Shown: one piece after another, positions 15,319 to 23,225 of the stretch
How the letters are laid out: the number at the start of each line of letters is the position of its first letter
How positions within the stretch are numbered: position 1 is the stretch's first letter
Assembly: GCA_017577895.1 (NCBI GenBank)
Contig: PKQY01000012.1
Location: 1 to 47,520 of the forward strand
Reading direction: 5' to 3'
Source: Bacillota bacterium
GTDB taxonomy: Bacteria; Bacillota; Bacilli; ZCTH02-B2
DNA: 47,520 nucleotides
Translations under genes and position numbers: made by a program
Notes under the pieces: generated by a model
Told to the model about the DNA's origin: nothing
Seen by the model: the letters and a program-made list of their open reading frames with translations, nothing else
The model's database searches: none

Positions 15319-16491
15319 CATGCGCTAGAGCCAGGATGGGCTGTTCTCATCAGCATGGTGGTGGGGGCGTTGATCGGCGGCTTGACCAACCTGTTGGCCA
15401 TCGTCATGCTGTTCCGTCCCCACCGGGCGTGGAAAATCGGCAAATGGACGGTGCCTTTGACCCCGGGACTCATCCCGAAACGGCACGCGGAACTGGCCCG
15501 GCAATTAGGGAGGGTCGTGGAAAAACATCTCCTTTCGCCGGAAAGTGTCTCGGGATTCATCCAAAACTCCCTCGCGCCTGGCTGGCTTCGGCGGCTCGTG
15601 ATGGACGGGTTGGAACGCCTCCGCCATTGGGAAAAAACGCCCTTGGAATGCCTGCAGGCCATAGGCTGGAGTGCGTCCTTTTCACCCGCTGATGCCTCCG
15701 GAAAAGGGCCGGCGTGGTTTGCCCACGGATGGTCGGTGCTGCGGCAACGGGTGCTGGCCATACCGGGCCGGACGTTGGCGGACTGGTTGGGAGAAGATGG
15801 GGTGGCCATCGTTCGGGCGCAGATGCCTGCCTTGGCCCGCCGGTTGTGGGTGGCCGCCAATGATCTGCTCGGCCGTGAAGAGGGCCGGCAGTCCGTTTTG
15901 CGTTTTACCCGCGATTTGCTCCAGACCAATTTGCCCGGCAGCCGGATGTGGGTTGCCTTGGCGTTCCGCTTCGTGGACGAGGAACGGTTGGCGGCATGGC
16001 TCGCCCAACGGATGCAAGAATGGCTGGCACGACCCAGGACGAAAGAACTGTTGAGCCGGTGGTTGGAACGCCAGTGGGAAGCGGTGGCCCATCGGCCGCT
16101 GGCAGACTGGTTGAAGCCGTGGGAAGAAGAGGGGAACGATGTGGCCAAGATCGTGGGCATGGTGGCCGAGCGGGGGGCCGGTGAACTGTTGAACACGCCG
16201 CTCAACCAACTGTTGGCGCCGTTCGAAGAGGAAGCGTTCCGGCAGTCCTTGGCGGCGGCGCTCGACAGCATGGAGCAAAAGCTCGCCCACCGTTTGCCGG
16301 CGCTGTTCAGCCGGCTGCCGGTGGGGCCCATGGTGGAACGGCAAGTGCTGGCGTATCCGCTTCCCCAATTGGAAAAACTAATCGTTGAAATCGCCTATCG
16401 GGAATTAAAAATGATCACGCTGTTGGGGGCCGTCATTGGCGGGTTGGTCGGGTTGATTCAGGGAGGATGGTTGGTGTTCATGCTCGGTTGA
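15316..16491 (+). CDS. yheB: DUF445 family membrane-anchored protein YheB
   Basis: A 391-residue DUF445 protein, similar in size to B. subtilis YheB and, as there, next to yheC/yheD. An N-terminal membrane helix with a Gly-rich GALIGGLTNLLAIVMLF motif is followed by the conserved PLTPGLIPKR segment. A long Trp- and Arg-rich soluble domain follows, then a C-terminal helix (LLGAVIGGLVGLIQGGWLVFML), so both ends are anchored. The function is unknown. GTG 15316 is preceded by AAGGAG at 15299-15304; the longer frame from TTG 15292 would start inside that site. The Pro-Gly-Leu-Ile-Pro motif marks the family. Confidence 0.85.
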   Translation: MHALEPGWAVLISMVVGALIGGLTNLLAIVMLFRPHRAWKIGKWTVPLTPGLIPKRHAELARQLGRVVEKHLLSPESVSGFIQNSLAPGWLRRLVMDGLERLRHWEKTPLECLQAIGWSASFSPADASGKGPAWFAHGWSVLRQRVLAIPGRTLADWLGEDGVAIVRAQMPALARRLWVAANDLLGREEGRQSVLRFTRDLLQTNLPGSRMWVALAFRFVDEERLAAWLAQRMQEWLARPRTKELLSRWLERQWEAVAHRPLADWLKPWEEEGNDVAKIVGMVAERGAGELLNTPLNQLLAPFEEEAFRQSLAAALDSMEQKLAHRLPALFSRLPVGPMVERQVLAYPLPQLEKLIVEIAYRELKMITLLGAVIGGLVGLIQGGWLVFMLG

Positions 16492-16610
16492 GCGAGGGGA
16501 AAATGGGAACGAGAAAATGAGAACGATTTGTAAACGTTGTGTCATGGTTTTGTAATCTCTGTTCAGTACAATGAAAGCAGTAAAACCCCCTTTTAATATA
16601 GATGGATTTC

Positions 16611-16637
16611 GGCAGTCGGTAGACTGCCCTTTTTTTT
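16611..16637 (+). terminator. Intrinsic terminator downstream of yheB
   Basis: GGCAGTC (16611-16617) pairs perfectly with GACTGCC (16622-16628) across the loop GGTA, followed by C and eight T. It lies 120 bases after the yheB stop. The stretch 16492-16610 between them is A-rich and holds a TACAAT at 16567-16572, but no open frame or firm promoter. Confidence 0.88.
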
Positions 16638-16643
16638 GTGTAC

Positions 16644-16649
16644 TATAAT
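16644..16649 (+). promoter_or_regulatory. Possible -10 element of the ytoI promoter
   Basis: A perfect TATAAT lies 45 bases before the ytoI ATG and just after the yheB terminator. No TTGACA-like -35 is found 16-18 bases upstream, where the terminator stem sits, and no TG extension is present, so the promoter is weak or needs an activator. Confidence 0.3.
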
Positions 16650-16693
16650 GTGCATGATAAGTTTGTATCACAGGTCGGGACAGGGGGGCAGTC

Positions 16694-18004
16694 ATGACGA
16701 CCAAACATCATCAAATCATACGCTATATTGAAGGGTTGGATGTGGGGACGAAAATTTCCGTCCGCCAGATTGCCAAAGAGTTGGACGTCAGTGAAGGTAC
16801 CGCGTACCGGGCCATCAAGGAAGCCGAAAACCGGGGGCTCGTCAGCACCATCGAGCGGGTCGGCACGATCCGGATCGAGACGAAAGCGAAAGAAAACATT
16901 GAGCGGCTGACCTTTGCGGAAGTGGTGAACATCGTCGACGGGCACGTGTTGGGCGGACGCAACGGATTGCACAAGACGTTGCAGCGCATGGTCATCGGCG
17001 CCATGAAGTTGGAAGACATGATGAAATACGTGGACCCGGGCAGTTTGCTCATCGTCGGCAACCGGGACCGGGCCCATCTGTTGGCCATGCAGGCCGGTTC
17101 GGCCGTGCTCATTACCGGCGGCTTCGACGCCAAGGAAGAAGTGAAGCGCCTGGCCGATGAAAAGGGGTTGCCGCTCATCTCCAGCGCCTACGACACGTTT
17201 ACGGTGGCCTCCATGATTAACCGGGCCATCTACGACCGGTTGATCAAAAAAGACATCGTGATGGTCGAAGATGTCATGACGCCCCGGGAAAAAATTCACG
17301 TCTTGACGGAACACGACACGGTCAAGGATTGGCAACACTTGGTGGAAAAAACGCGCCACAGCCGTTACCCGGTCATCGACGACGAAGGGAAAATCATCGG
17401 TGTCGTGACCTCCAAAGACGTGGTCGGCATGCCGGTGGATACACCGATCACGGAAGTGATGACCCGCAATCCGATTACGACCCTGCCCCAGACGTCCATC
17501 GCCTCGGTGGCGCACCGGATGGTTTGGGAAGGGATTGAAATGATCCCGGTGGTCAACGAGGAGCGGCGCCTGCTCAGCGTCATCAGCCGGCAAGACGTGC
17601 TGAAAGCCTTGCAGTTGCACCAAAATCAGCCGCAAGTTGGGGAGACGATTGAGGACATTGTCCGCTCCGCACTGCAGGAAATTCGGGAGGAGAAGGAAAC
17701 CCGTTACCGGTTGGTGGTCACGCCGCAGATGACCAATCCCCTGGGCATGTTGTCCAACGGCGTGATGACGACGTTGCTGGAGGAGACGTCCATTCGCTCG
17801 TTGCGTCGACACCGGAAAGGTGAGATGATTGTCGAAAACTTGACGATTTATTTTATGAAACCGATTCCATTGGAAAGCCACATTGAAGTGCGGCCGACGG
17901 TGTTGGAAGTGGGGCGGCGATTTGGCAAGGTCGATTTGGAAGTGATGATGCAAAATCAATTGATGGCCAAAGCTTTGTTGACGGCCCAAGTGTGGGAGCG
18001 TTGA
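16694..18004 (+). CDS. ytoI: YtoI-like protein: HTH, DRTGG, two CBS and hotdog domains
   Basis: A 436-residue multidomain protein matching B. subtilis YtoI in size and order. Residues 1-60 form a winged-helix type DNA-binding region (SVRQIAKELDVSEGTAYRAIKEAENRGL). Residues about 70-180 form a DRTGG domain. Two CBS motifs follow at about 190-310 (VEDVMTPREKIHVLTEHDTVKDW and ITEVMTRNPITTLPQTSIASVA), the usual sites for adenine nucleotide binding. The C-terminal 110 residues have the thioesterase-like hotdog fold (NPLGMLSNGVMTTLLEETSIRSL). It probably senses a nucleotide or acyl ligand and acts as a transcription factor, but no target is known. ATG 16694 follows GGGGGG. It is convergent with ytrI, with a 12-base gap. 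Confidence 0.88.
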   Translation: MTTKHHQIIRYIEGLDVGTKISVRQIAKELDVSEGTAYRAIKEAENRGLVSTIERVGTIRIETKAKENIERLTFAEVVNIVDGHVLGGRNGLHKTLQRMVIGAMKLEDMMKYVDPGSLLIVGNRDRAHLLAMQAGSAVLITGGFDAKEEVKRLADEKGLPLISSAYDTFTVASMINRAIYDRLIKKDIVMVEDVMTPREKIHVLTEHDTVKDWQHLVEKTRHSRYPVIDDEGKIIGVVTSKDVVGMPVDTPITEVMTRNPITTLPQTSIASVAHRMVWEGIEMIPVVNEERRLLSVISRQDVLKALQLHQNQPQVGETIEDIVRSALQEIREEKETRYRLVVTPQMTNPLGMLSNGVMTTLLEETSIRSLRRHRKGEMIVENLTIYFMKPIPLESHIEVRPTVLEVGRRFGKVDLEVMMQNQLMAKALLTAQVWER

Positions 18005-18016
18005 AGGAGTTGTGCG

Positions 18017-18487
18017 TCACTCGATACCCGTCGGATCCGGTTGGATGCGGACGGTCAGCCACAGTCGGGTCACATGGCTGATGCTGACGGCTTTCGTCTG
18101 GATTTTGAGCCAACGGTCGTTGACGAACAACAGACGATTGTCGAAAAAGTAAAAGACTAATTCGGGGTTTTCGGCCATCGGTCGGATTTCCTTGCCGATG
18201 AAGTATTTGCCCATCTCCTGCAGGCGCCGGACGATTTCCGTCTCGCTGAATCCGTCGGGCGCCCCTTCAATCGTGAATTGCAGTTTTTCGATGACTTGAC
18301 GCGGTTGGCCGTTTTCCAACTGACTGGCCAACGAGTGCAATTCTTCCTTCAAGGTGGCGATTTCTTGTTCCAATTGGGTTTTTTCCAAGTAGAGCATGTC
18401 CATTTGCTTACCGGTCCATCCGACGATGGCCACGGCGCCGCACAAAACGCCGAGGATGAACCAGGCCCATTCCTTTAACCGTCTCAT
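18017..18487 (-). CDS. ytrI: YtrI-like sporulation membrane protein
   Basis: A 156-residue protein with one N-terminal membrane helix (WFILGVLCGAVAIVGW), then a predicted coiled coil (LEKTQLEQEIATLKEELHSL) and a compact C-terminal domain with LVFYFFDNRLLFVNDRWLKI. Size, layout and position next to ytrH and dnaE match B. subtilis YtrI, a sporulation membrane protein. ATG 18487 overlaps the ytrH stop (ATGA), so the two are translationally coupled. The 59-codon longer frame in the same reading frame covers ytrH coding sequence and is rejected. The molecular role is not known. Confidence 0.8.
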   Translation of the reverse strand: MRRLKEWAWFILGVLCGAVAIVGWTGKQMDMLYLEKTQLEQEIATLKEELHSLASQLENGQPRQVIEKLQFTIEGAPDGFSETEIVRRLQEMGKYFIGKEIRPMAENPELVFYFFDNRLLFVNDRWLKIQTKAVSISHVTRLWLTVRIQPDPTGIE

Positions 18488-18816
18488 GAAGCCGATTCTC
18501 CTGCCAGCCAACGGATGATGACCATGCCGGTGTTGGCGCCGAGAAAGGCGCTGAAGATGTAAAGCAGCTGTTTGATGGTCGGTGACAGTTGTCCGCTGAG
18601 GACGCCGGATTCGAGAATGCGAAAGGCATCGAGCGCACCGCCGATGGCAGCCACAATGGCCCACAGCTTCAGCTGTTCCGCCAGACGCAGCATGCTGTCC
18701 ATGGGCGGTTGTCCCATCAATAAGGCACCCAGCCCCCCAGTGAGGGTGCCGCCGATGAGGATGCCGAAGGCGATGAAAAAATGATAGACGAGGGTGACGA
18801 TGAATCGATCTTCCAC
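18484..18816 (-). CDS. ytrH: YtrH-like sporulation membrane protein
   Basis: A 110-residue hydrophobic protein with three predicted membrane segments. It carries the YtrH-type motif HFFIAFGILIGGTLTGGLGALLMGQPP near the N-terminus, a central helix with AIGGALDAFRILESG, and a C-terminal ANTGMVIIRW segment. In B. subtilis ytrH and ytrI form a sigma-E operon required for efficient sporulation. GTG 18816 is chosen because AAAGGAG lies about 10 bases upstream and the protein then begins like the family; the 15-codon extension would place the ribosome site inside the gene. Confidence 0.82.
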   Translation of the reverse strand: MEDRFIVTLVYHFFIAFGILIGGTLTGGLGALLMGQPPMDSMLRLAEQLKLWAIVAAIGGALDAFRILESGVLSGQLSPTIKQLLYIFSAFLGANTGMVIIRWLAGESAS

Positions 18817-18867
18817 CTTATGCCCGCTCCTTTGCCGACCGTGAAGAATGGTCCAAGCCATTTGCTG

Positions 18868-18896
18868 ATATATATGAGACTGTCCGGGGCGCTTAT
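18868..18896 (-). promoter_or_regulatory. Candidate sigma-E promoter of ytrH-ytrI
   Basis: On the minus strand ATA (18896-18894) is followed by 17 bases and CATATATAT (18876-18868). This is a partial match to the sigma-E pattern, with the CATA core and the ATA of the -35 kept but two of the last conserved -10 bases changed. Transcription would begin about 45 bases before the ytrH GTG. Weak on its own; supported by the known sigma-E control of ytrHI in B. subtilis. Confidence 0.38.
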
Positions 18897-18909
18897 GCCA
18901 CGGCCAAGG

Positions 18910-18934
18910 CGATTCAGTATCGATTCAGTATAAT
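18910..18934 (+). promoter_or_regulatory. Tandem 11-bp repeat ending in the dnaE -10 box
   Basis: CGATTCAGTAT occurs twice head to tail (18910-18920 and 18921-18931), and the second copy runs into TATAAT (18929-18934), about 30 bases before the dnaE GTG. No -35 hexamer is found at normal spacing, so the repeat itself, about one helical turn per unit, may be a protein-binding site that helps or blocks this promoter. Confidence 0.4.
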
Positions 18935-18964
18935 GGAACATAGCTTGTGACGGAGGGAAAAACC

Positions 18965-21900
18965 GTGCGGCCATCGGTGGTTCACCTGTTTGTCCAATCG
19001 GAATACAGTTTGCTGCAAAGTGCCGCGCGACTGGAGCCGTTGGTGGAACAGGCCCGCCAGCTGGGCTTTACCAGTTTGGGGCTGGCCGACGACAGCGTCA
19101 TGTACGGCGTGGTGCCCTTCTATCAGGCGTGCAAGAAGGCCGGCATTCATCCGGTCATCGGCTTGCAAGTGTGGATGCAGCCGGAAGGGTCCGCCGAAAT
19201 GCCGGCGGGTCGGGCCGCCCGTCTGGCCCACCGCCTGGTTCTGCTGGCGGAAAATCAGGCTGGTTACCGCAGTTTGGTGCGGCTTTCCACGCTGGCCCAG
19301 ATGGAAGGGGCAGCAGGCCGGCCGGTGTTGACGTTCGACCAATTGGTAGCCCATGGCGAAGGGATCATCGTCTTGAGCGGCGGCAACGACGGAGAAATCG
19401 CTTACCGATTGGCACGGGGAGAAGAAGAACAAGCCTTGGCCGTGCTGCGCCGATATCGGGAAGCCTTTGGCCCGGACCATTTTTTCTTGCAGTTGGAAGA
19501 CCACGGAAAAGCCGACGGCCAGTTCCGGAAAGTGCGGTCCATGTTGACGTCCTTGAGCCGAAAAGAAGGGATTTCTCTTGTGGCGGCCAACCGGGTGTTG
19601 GCGGTGGAGGCGCGGGACACCCGGCTCATTCCGGTGCTGGAAGGCATCCGGGAAGGGAAAACGTGGTCGGAGGTGGAAAAAGATTGGTCCGGCTACGAAC
19701 TGACGCCGCCGGATGTCATGCGGGAACGGTTTGCCGACGTGCCTTGGGCGCTGGAAAACGCCCGGGTCATTGCCGAGCGGTGCCAAGTCACCTTTGATTT
19801 TGATCAACTCATTCTGCCCCGTTTTCCCCTTCCGGAAGGCGTTCAGGCGGCAGATTATTTGCGGGCGTTGTGCGAAAAAGGTGCGGTCAAACGATACGGC
19901 CGTATACTTCCGGAAGTGCGTCAGCGGCTGGAAAAAGAGTTGGCCGTCATCGAATCGATGGGGTTTGTCGATTACTTTCTCATCGTTTGGGATTTCATGC
20001 GGTACGCCCGCAAACAAGGGATTTTGACCGGCCCTGGACGGGGATCGGCGGCCGGCAGTCTGGTGGCGTATTTGTTGGGGATTACGAAAGTCGATCCGCT
20101 CAAATACAATTTGTTGTTTGAACGGTTTCTCAATCCTGCCCGCATCAGCATGCCGGACATCGACATCGATTTCAGCACGGAACGGCGGGACGAAGTGATT
20201 CGCTATGTGGCAGAAAAATACGGGACCGATCGGGTGGCGCAAATCATCACCTTTGGTACCATGGCGGCCCGGGCCGCCGTACGGGATGTGGGGCGAGTAT
20301 TCGGCGTGCCCCCCGGCAAGATCGACCGGCTGGCAAAGTTGATTCCAGCCCACACCAGCTTAGAACAGTTGGAGCAAGAGGACGGGCCGTTCCGCCGCCT
20401 CATCGACAACGATCCAGAGCTGGCCCATGTGGTGGCTTGGGCAAAACAAATTGAAGGATTTCCCCGCCACACGTCGACCCATGCGGCGGGTGTGGTGCTG
20501 GCACCCGGTCCGCTGACCGATTGGATTCCGTTGCAGCCCGGAGGCGACGGGTTGGCGCTGACCCAATACCCGATGGACGTGTTGGAATCGCTGGGCTTTT
20601 TGAAAATGGATTTTCTCGGCCTGAAAAACTTGACGATTATCGAAAAGACGCTCCGTTCCATGGCCCGGCAAAACCGGCCGCCCTTGGATATGGACCGCTT
20701 GCCTGACGACGATCCGAAGGTGTACCGCATGTTGTCGGCCGGCGACACCTCCGGCGTCTTTCAGTTGGAGTCGGCCGGGATGCGGCGCGTGTTGCAGGAG
20801 ATGCGGCCCAGTTGTTTTGAAGACATCGTGGCGGTGTTGGCGTTATACCGCCCCGGCCCGATGGAATTTATTCCCCATTACATTCAGGCGAAGCACGGGC
20901 GGAGGGCCGTCACGTACCCCCACCCATCTCTGGAGCCGATTTTGAAGGACACGTACGGGATCATCGTCTATCAGGAGCAGATCATGCAAATTGCGGCCCG
21001 CATGGCCGGATTTTCTTTGGCCGAAGCCGATTTGTTGCGCCGGGCAGTGTCCAAAAAGCAGCGGGACGTGCTGGACGAACAGCGGCAACATTTTGTGGAT
21101 GGCTGTGTGCGGATGGGGTACGACCGCCAAGTGGCGGAACAAGTTTACGACATGATTGTGCGATTTGCCTCGTACGGTTTTAACCGCTCCCATGCTGTAG
21201 CCTATGCGGTCATTGCCTACCAGACCGCCTATTTGAAAGCCCATGTGCCGGAACATTTCATGGCGGCGCTGATGAGCGAGTCCATCGGCCAGGCTGACAA
21301 GTTGCACGAATACAGCCGACAGTTGCGGCAACAAGGCATCCGCCTCTTGCCGCCGGACATCCAAAAAAGCGGGCTGGAGTTTACGGTAGAAGGCCGGGAC
21401 ATTCGCTATCCGCTGAGCGGCATCCGGCAAGTGGGGACCCAGGCGGTGCAGGCCATCTTGGAGGCGCGGAAAGAAGGGCCGTTTGAAGATTTGTTCGATC
21501 TGTGTGCCCGGGTGGACTTGCGGGTGTGCAACCGGCGGGTGCTGGAAGCGCTCATCCAAGTGGGCGCCATGGACTCGCTTCCCGGGCACCGGGCGCAACT
21601 ATTGATGATTCTCGATGAGGCCATGGCTTGGGGAGCGCGCATGCAAGAAGAAAAAACTCAGCCCCAACTCTTGACAACGGCGATACCGAAACCGGATTAT
21701 CCAAATGTAGCGCCGTATTCGCCAGCGGAAGCATGGCGCATGGAAAAAGAATATCTCGGATTTTACTTGACCGGACACCCGTTGGACCCGTGGCGGGAGC
21801 GGTTGCGGGCACGGGGGATACCAACCATTGGCGAACTACAGTCCTCAAGGACGGAAAAGGCCGGGCCAGTGGCCGGTGAGCTCCAACAATTGCGCATCGT

Positions 21901-22363
21901 GCGGACGAAAAAGGGAGAGCCGATGGCCTTTGCCGAACTGGAGGATGCCACCGGTTCCATTCGTTTGACGTTGTTTCCTTCCGTTTTTAAAGACTGGCTC
22001 GGCCAACTTCAAGAAGGACAACTGTATCTAGTTGAAGGTCGCTGGGACAATCCGGAGAAACGGACGATGATCGTGGAACGTATCATGCCCCTCGAAGAAG
22101 TCGCCATGAACTGGCCGGCTCCGGTGTACATCCGGATTCCAGGTCCGCGTTCTTCTCCCCACGCCCTGCGGCAGCTGAAACAATTGCTCCTTCAACACCG
22201 TGGGCAACAACCGGTCATTTTGTATTACGAAGAACAAGGACGAGCCATCCAGTTGGGCGAAGCGTACCGGGTGAACGATTCCCAGCCCTTGCGGGAAGCG
22301 GTGGAACGCTTGCTGGGAGCTGGCACGTATGCCTCTGGAACCAAGGGTGGGGCGTCGATGTAA
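18965..22363 (+). CDS. dnaE: DNA polymerase III alpha subunit, DnaE type
   Basis: A 1132-residue family-C replicative polymerase. In Bacillota DnaE works with PolC and extends primers, mainly on the lagging strand. Order of parts: N-terminal PHP domain, polymerase palm and fingers with the catalytic Asp motif PDIDIDFSTERRDEV (about residues 400-412) and GPGRGSAAGSLVAYLLGIT, the thumb/beta-binding region, then a helix-hairpin-helix segment and a C-terminal OB fold (VAGELQQLRIVRTKKGEPMAFAELEDATG). The PHP motif reads VHLFVQSEYSLL, where the second metal-binding His is Gln, so PHP catalysis is unlikely. GTG 18965 has CGGAGGG seven bases upstream; GTG 18947 lacks a ribosome site. pgpA follows after 24 bases. 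Confidence 0.95.
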   Translation: MRPSVVHLFVQSEYSLLQSAARLEPLVEQARQLGFTSLGLADDSVMYGVVPFYQACKKAGIHPVIGLQVWMQPEGSAEMPAGRAARLAHRLVLLAENQAGYRSLVRLSTLAQMEGAAGRPVLTFDQLVAHGEGIIVLSGGNDGEIAYRLARGEEEQALAVLRRYREAFGPDHFFLQLEDHGKADGQFRKVRSMLTSLSRKEGISLVAANRVLAVEARDTRLIPVLEGIREGKTWSEVEKDWSGYELTPPDVMRERFADVPWALENARVIAERCQVTFDFDQLILPRFPLPEGVQAADYLRALCEKGAVKRYGRILPEVRQRLEKELAVIESMGFVDYFLIVWDFMRYARKQGILTGPGRGSAAGSLVAYLLGITKVDPLKYNLLFERFLNPARISMPDIDIDFSTERRDEVIRYVAEKYGTDRVAQIITFGTMAARAAVRDVGRVFGVPPGKIDRLAKLIPAHTSLEQLEQEDGPFRRLIDNDPELAHVVAWAKQIEGFPRHTSTHAAGVVLAPGPLTDWIPLQPGGDGLALTQYPMDVLESLGFLKMDFLGLKNLTIIEKTLRSMARQNRPPLDMDRLPDDDPKVYRMLSAGDTSGVFQLESAGMRRVLQEMRPSCFEDIVAVLALYRPGPMEFIPHYIQAKHGRRAVTYPHPSLEPILKDTYGIIVYQEQIMQIAARMAGFSLAEADLLRRAVSKKQRDVLDEQRQHFVDGCVRMGYDRQVAEQVYDMIVRFASYGFNRSHAVAYAVIAYQTAYLKAHVPEHFMAALMSESIGQADKLHEYSRQLRQQGIRLLPPDIQKSGLEFTVEGRDIRYPLSGIRQVGTQAVQAILEARKEGPFEDLFDLCARVDLRVCNRRVLEALIQVGAMDSLPGHRAQLLMILDEAMAWGARMQEEKTQPQLLTTAIPKPDYPNVAPYSPAEAWRMEKEYLGFYLTGHPLDPWRERLRARGIPTIGELQSSRTEKAGPVAGELQQLRIVRTKKGEPMAFAELEDATGSIRLTLFPSVFKDWLGQLQEGQLYLVEGRWDNPEKRTMIVERIMPLEEVAMNWPAPVYIRIPGPRSSPHALRQLKQLLLQHRGQQPVILYYEEQGRAIQLGEAYRVNDSQPLREAVERLLGAGTYASGTKGGASM

Positions 22364-22387
22364 TGTGCGAAATGGGGAGGAGAGAGC

Positions 22388-22864
22388 ATGTCGTTTGAGC
22401 TCGTTTGCCGTATGTTGGAAGACCGCGGTGTCACCGTGGAACAAATCGCCGAAATCGTCCATGCGTTGCAATTGCCGTTTAATCCGAATCTGACTCTCCA
22501 AGAATGCATCGAAAGTGTGGAATCCGTCTTACGGAAGCGGGAAGTGCAATATACGTTGATGACCGGTATCGCCCTCGATCAACTGACGGAAGAAAAGAAG
22601 CTGCCGGAGCCGTTGCAAACCATTTTGGAAAAAGACCACCCGTTGTACGGCGTGGACGAAATTTTGGCCTTGGGGATCACGAACGTCTACGGTTCCATCG
22701 GACTCACCAGTTTTGGCTACCTGGACAAACTCAAAATGGGCGTTATCGGACGTCTGAACCAACACGGCACCGGCAGCGTGCACACGTTTTTGGACGATTT
22801 GGTAGCCGGGATCGCCGCCGCTGCGTCGGCCCGATTGGCGCATCAACAAGAAGAGTGGCCTTAA
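22388..22864 (+). CDS. pgpA: Phosphatidylglycerophosphatase A family protein
   Basis: A 158-residue protein with the PgpA fold; members dephosphorylate phosphatidylglycerol phosphate at the membrane, or act as the YutG-type variant in Bacillus. Diagnostic stretches are YGVDEILALGITNVYGSIGLTSFGYLDKLKMGVIGRLN and the acidic FLDDLVAG near the end, which carries catalytic aspartates. The Bacillus versions are more soluble than the enterobacterial enzyme, and no strong membrane helix is seen here. ATG 22388 is preceded by GGGGAGGAGAG. It follows dnaE closely, so it is probably co-transcribed. Whether it is the main PGP phosphatase of the cell cannot be told from the sequence. Confidence 0.85.
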   Translation: MSFELVCRMLEDRGVTVEQIAEIVHALQLPFNPNLTLQECIESVESVLRKREVQYTLMTGIALDQLTEEKKLPEPLQTILEKDHPLYGVDEILALGITNVYGSIGLTSFGYLDKLKMGVIGRLNQHGTGSVHTFLDDLVAGIAAAASARLAHQQEEWP

Positions 22865-22968
22865 AGCCGGTGGCCACGGCCTTTGCTTGTCAGCCCTATA
22901 AGGCTATGTTATCATAATTCTGAAAAATTACGGATGGGCCGGACAGTCATGAGAAGGAGGTCCAAGGC

Positions 22969-23160
22969 ATGTGGACGGTGATATATGTCACCCACGCGGA
23001 AAAGCAAGCGCGCCGCATCGAAGCAGCGTTGACGGAAGAAGGCTTTTTGGTGCAAGTCCGACCCAGCGTCTCCAAACAGTATGAAATTCAAGTGCCGGCG
23101 TCCGAGGCCCGGGATGCGCAAGAAGTGTTGAACCGGATTTTGCAATCTTCCATGGAATGA
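22969..23160 (+). CDS. Small conserved protein, DUF2007-like
   Basis: A 63-residue protein. It begins MWTVIYVTHAEKQARRIEAAL and has a beta-alpha-beta pattern: a first strand, an amphipathic helix, GFLVQVRP as second strand, YEIQVPASEA as third, and a final helix. This is the ferredoxin-like layout of the DUF2007/putative signal-transducing proteins, some of which are mislabelled as glutamate decarboxylase in databases as I recall. ATG 22969 follows GAAGGAGG. It lies immediately upstream of accD (65-base gap), and similar small genes sit next to accD or pfkA in other Bacillota from memory. The role is unknown; a ligand- or protein-binding regulator is only a guess. Confidence 0.7.
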   Translation: MWTVIYVTHAEKQARRIEAALTEEGFLVQVRPSVSKQYEIQVPASEARDAQEVLNRILQSSME

Positions 23161-23225
23161 AACATAATACAGGATATGGCGCTTGCGTGCAGGAAAAAGC
23201 TGGAGCCCATGCGAGGTGTTGGTGG

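Noticed and set aside
14814..16331. 505-codon minus frame over yheD and yheB
   Set aside because: Rich in Ser and Arg, crosses two real genes in other frames and has no ribosome site.
16492..16610. Small RNA between yheB and its terminator
   Set aside because: A TACAAT is present, but no -35 at the right place and no conserved structure except the terminator.
18914..20353. 479-codon open frame antisense to the start of dnaE
   Set aside because: It covers the dnaE promoter and N-terminal coding region and has no recognisable domain.
22865..22968. Promoter for the small gene before accD
   Set aside because: TTGTCA (22887-22892) and CATAAT (22913-22918) are 20 bases apart, too far for a convincing promoter.
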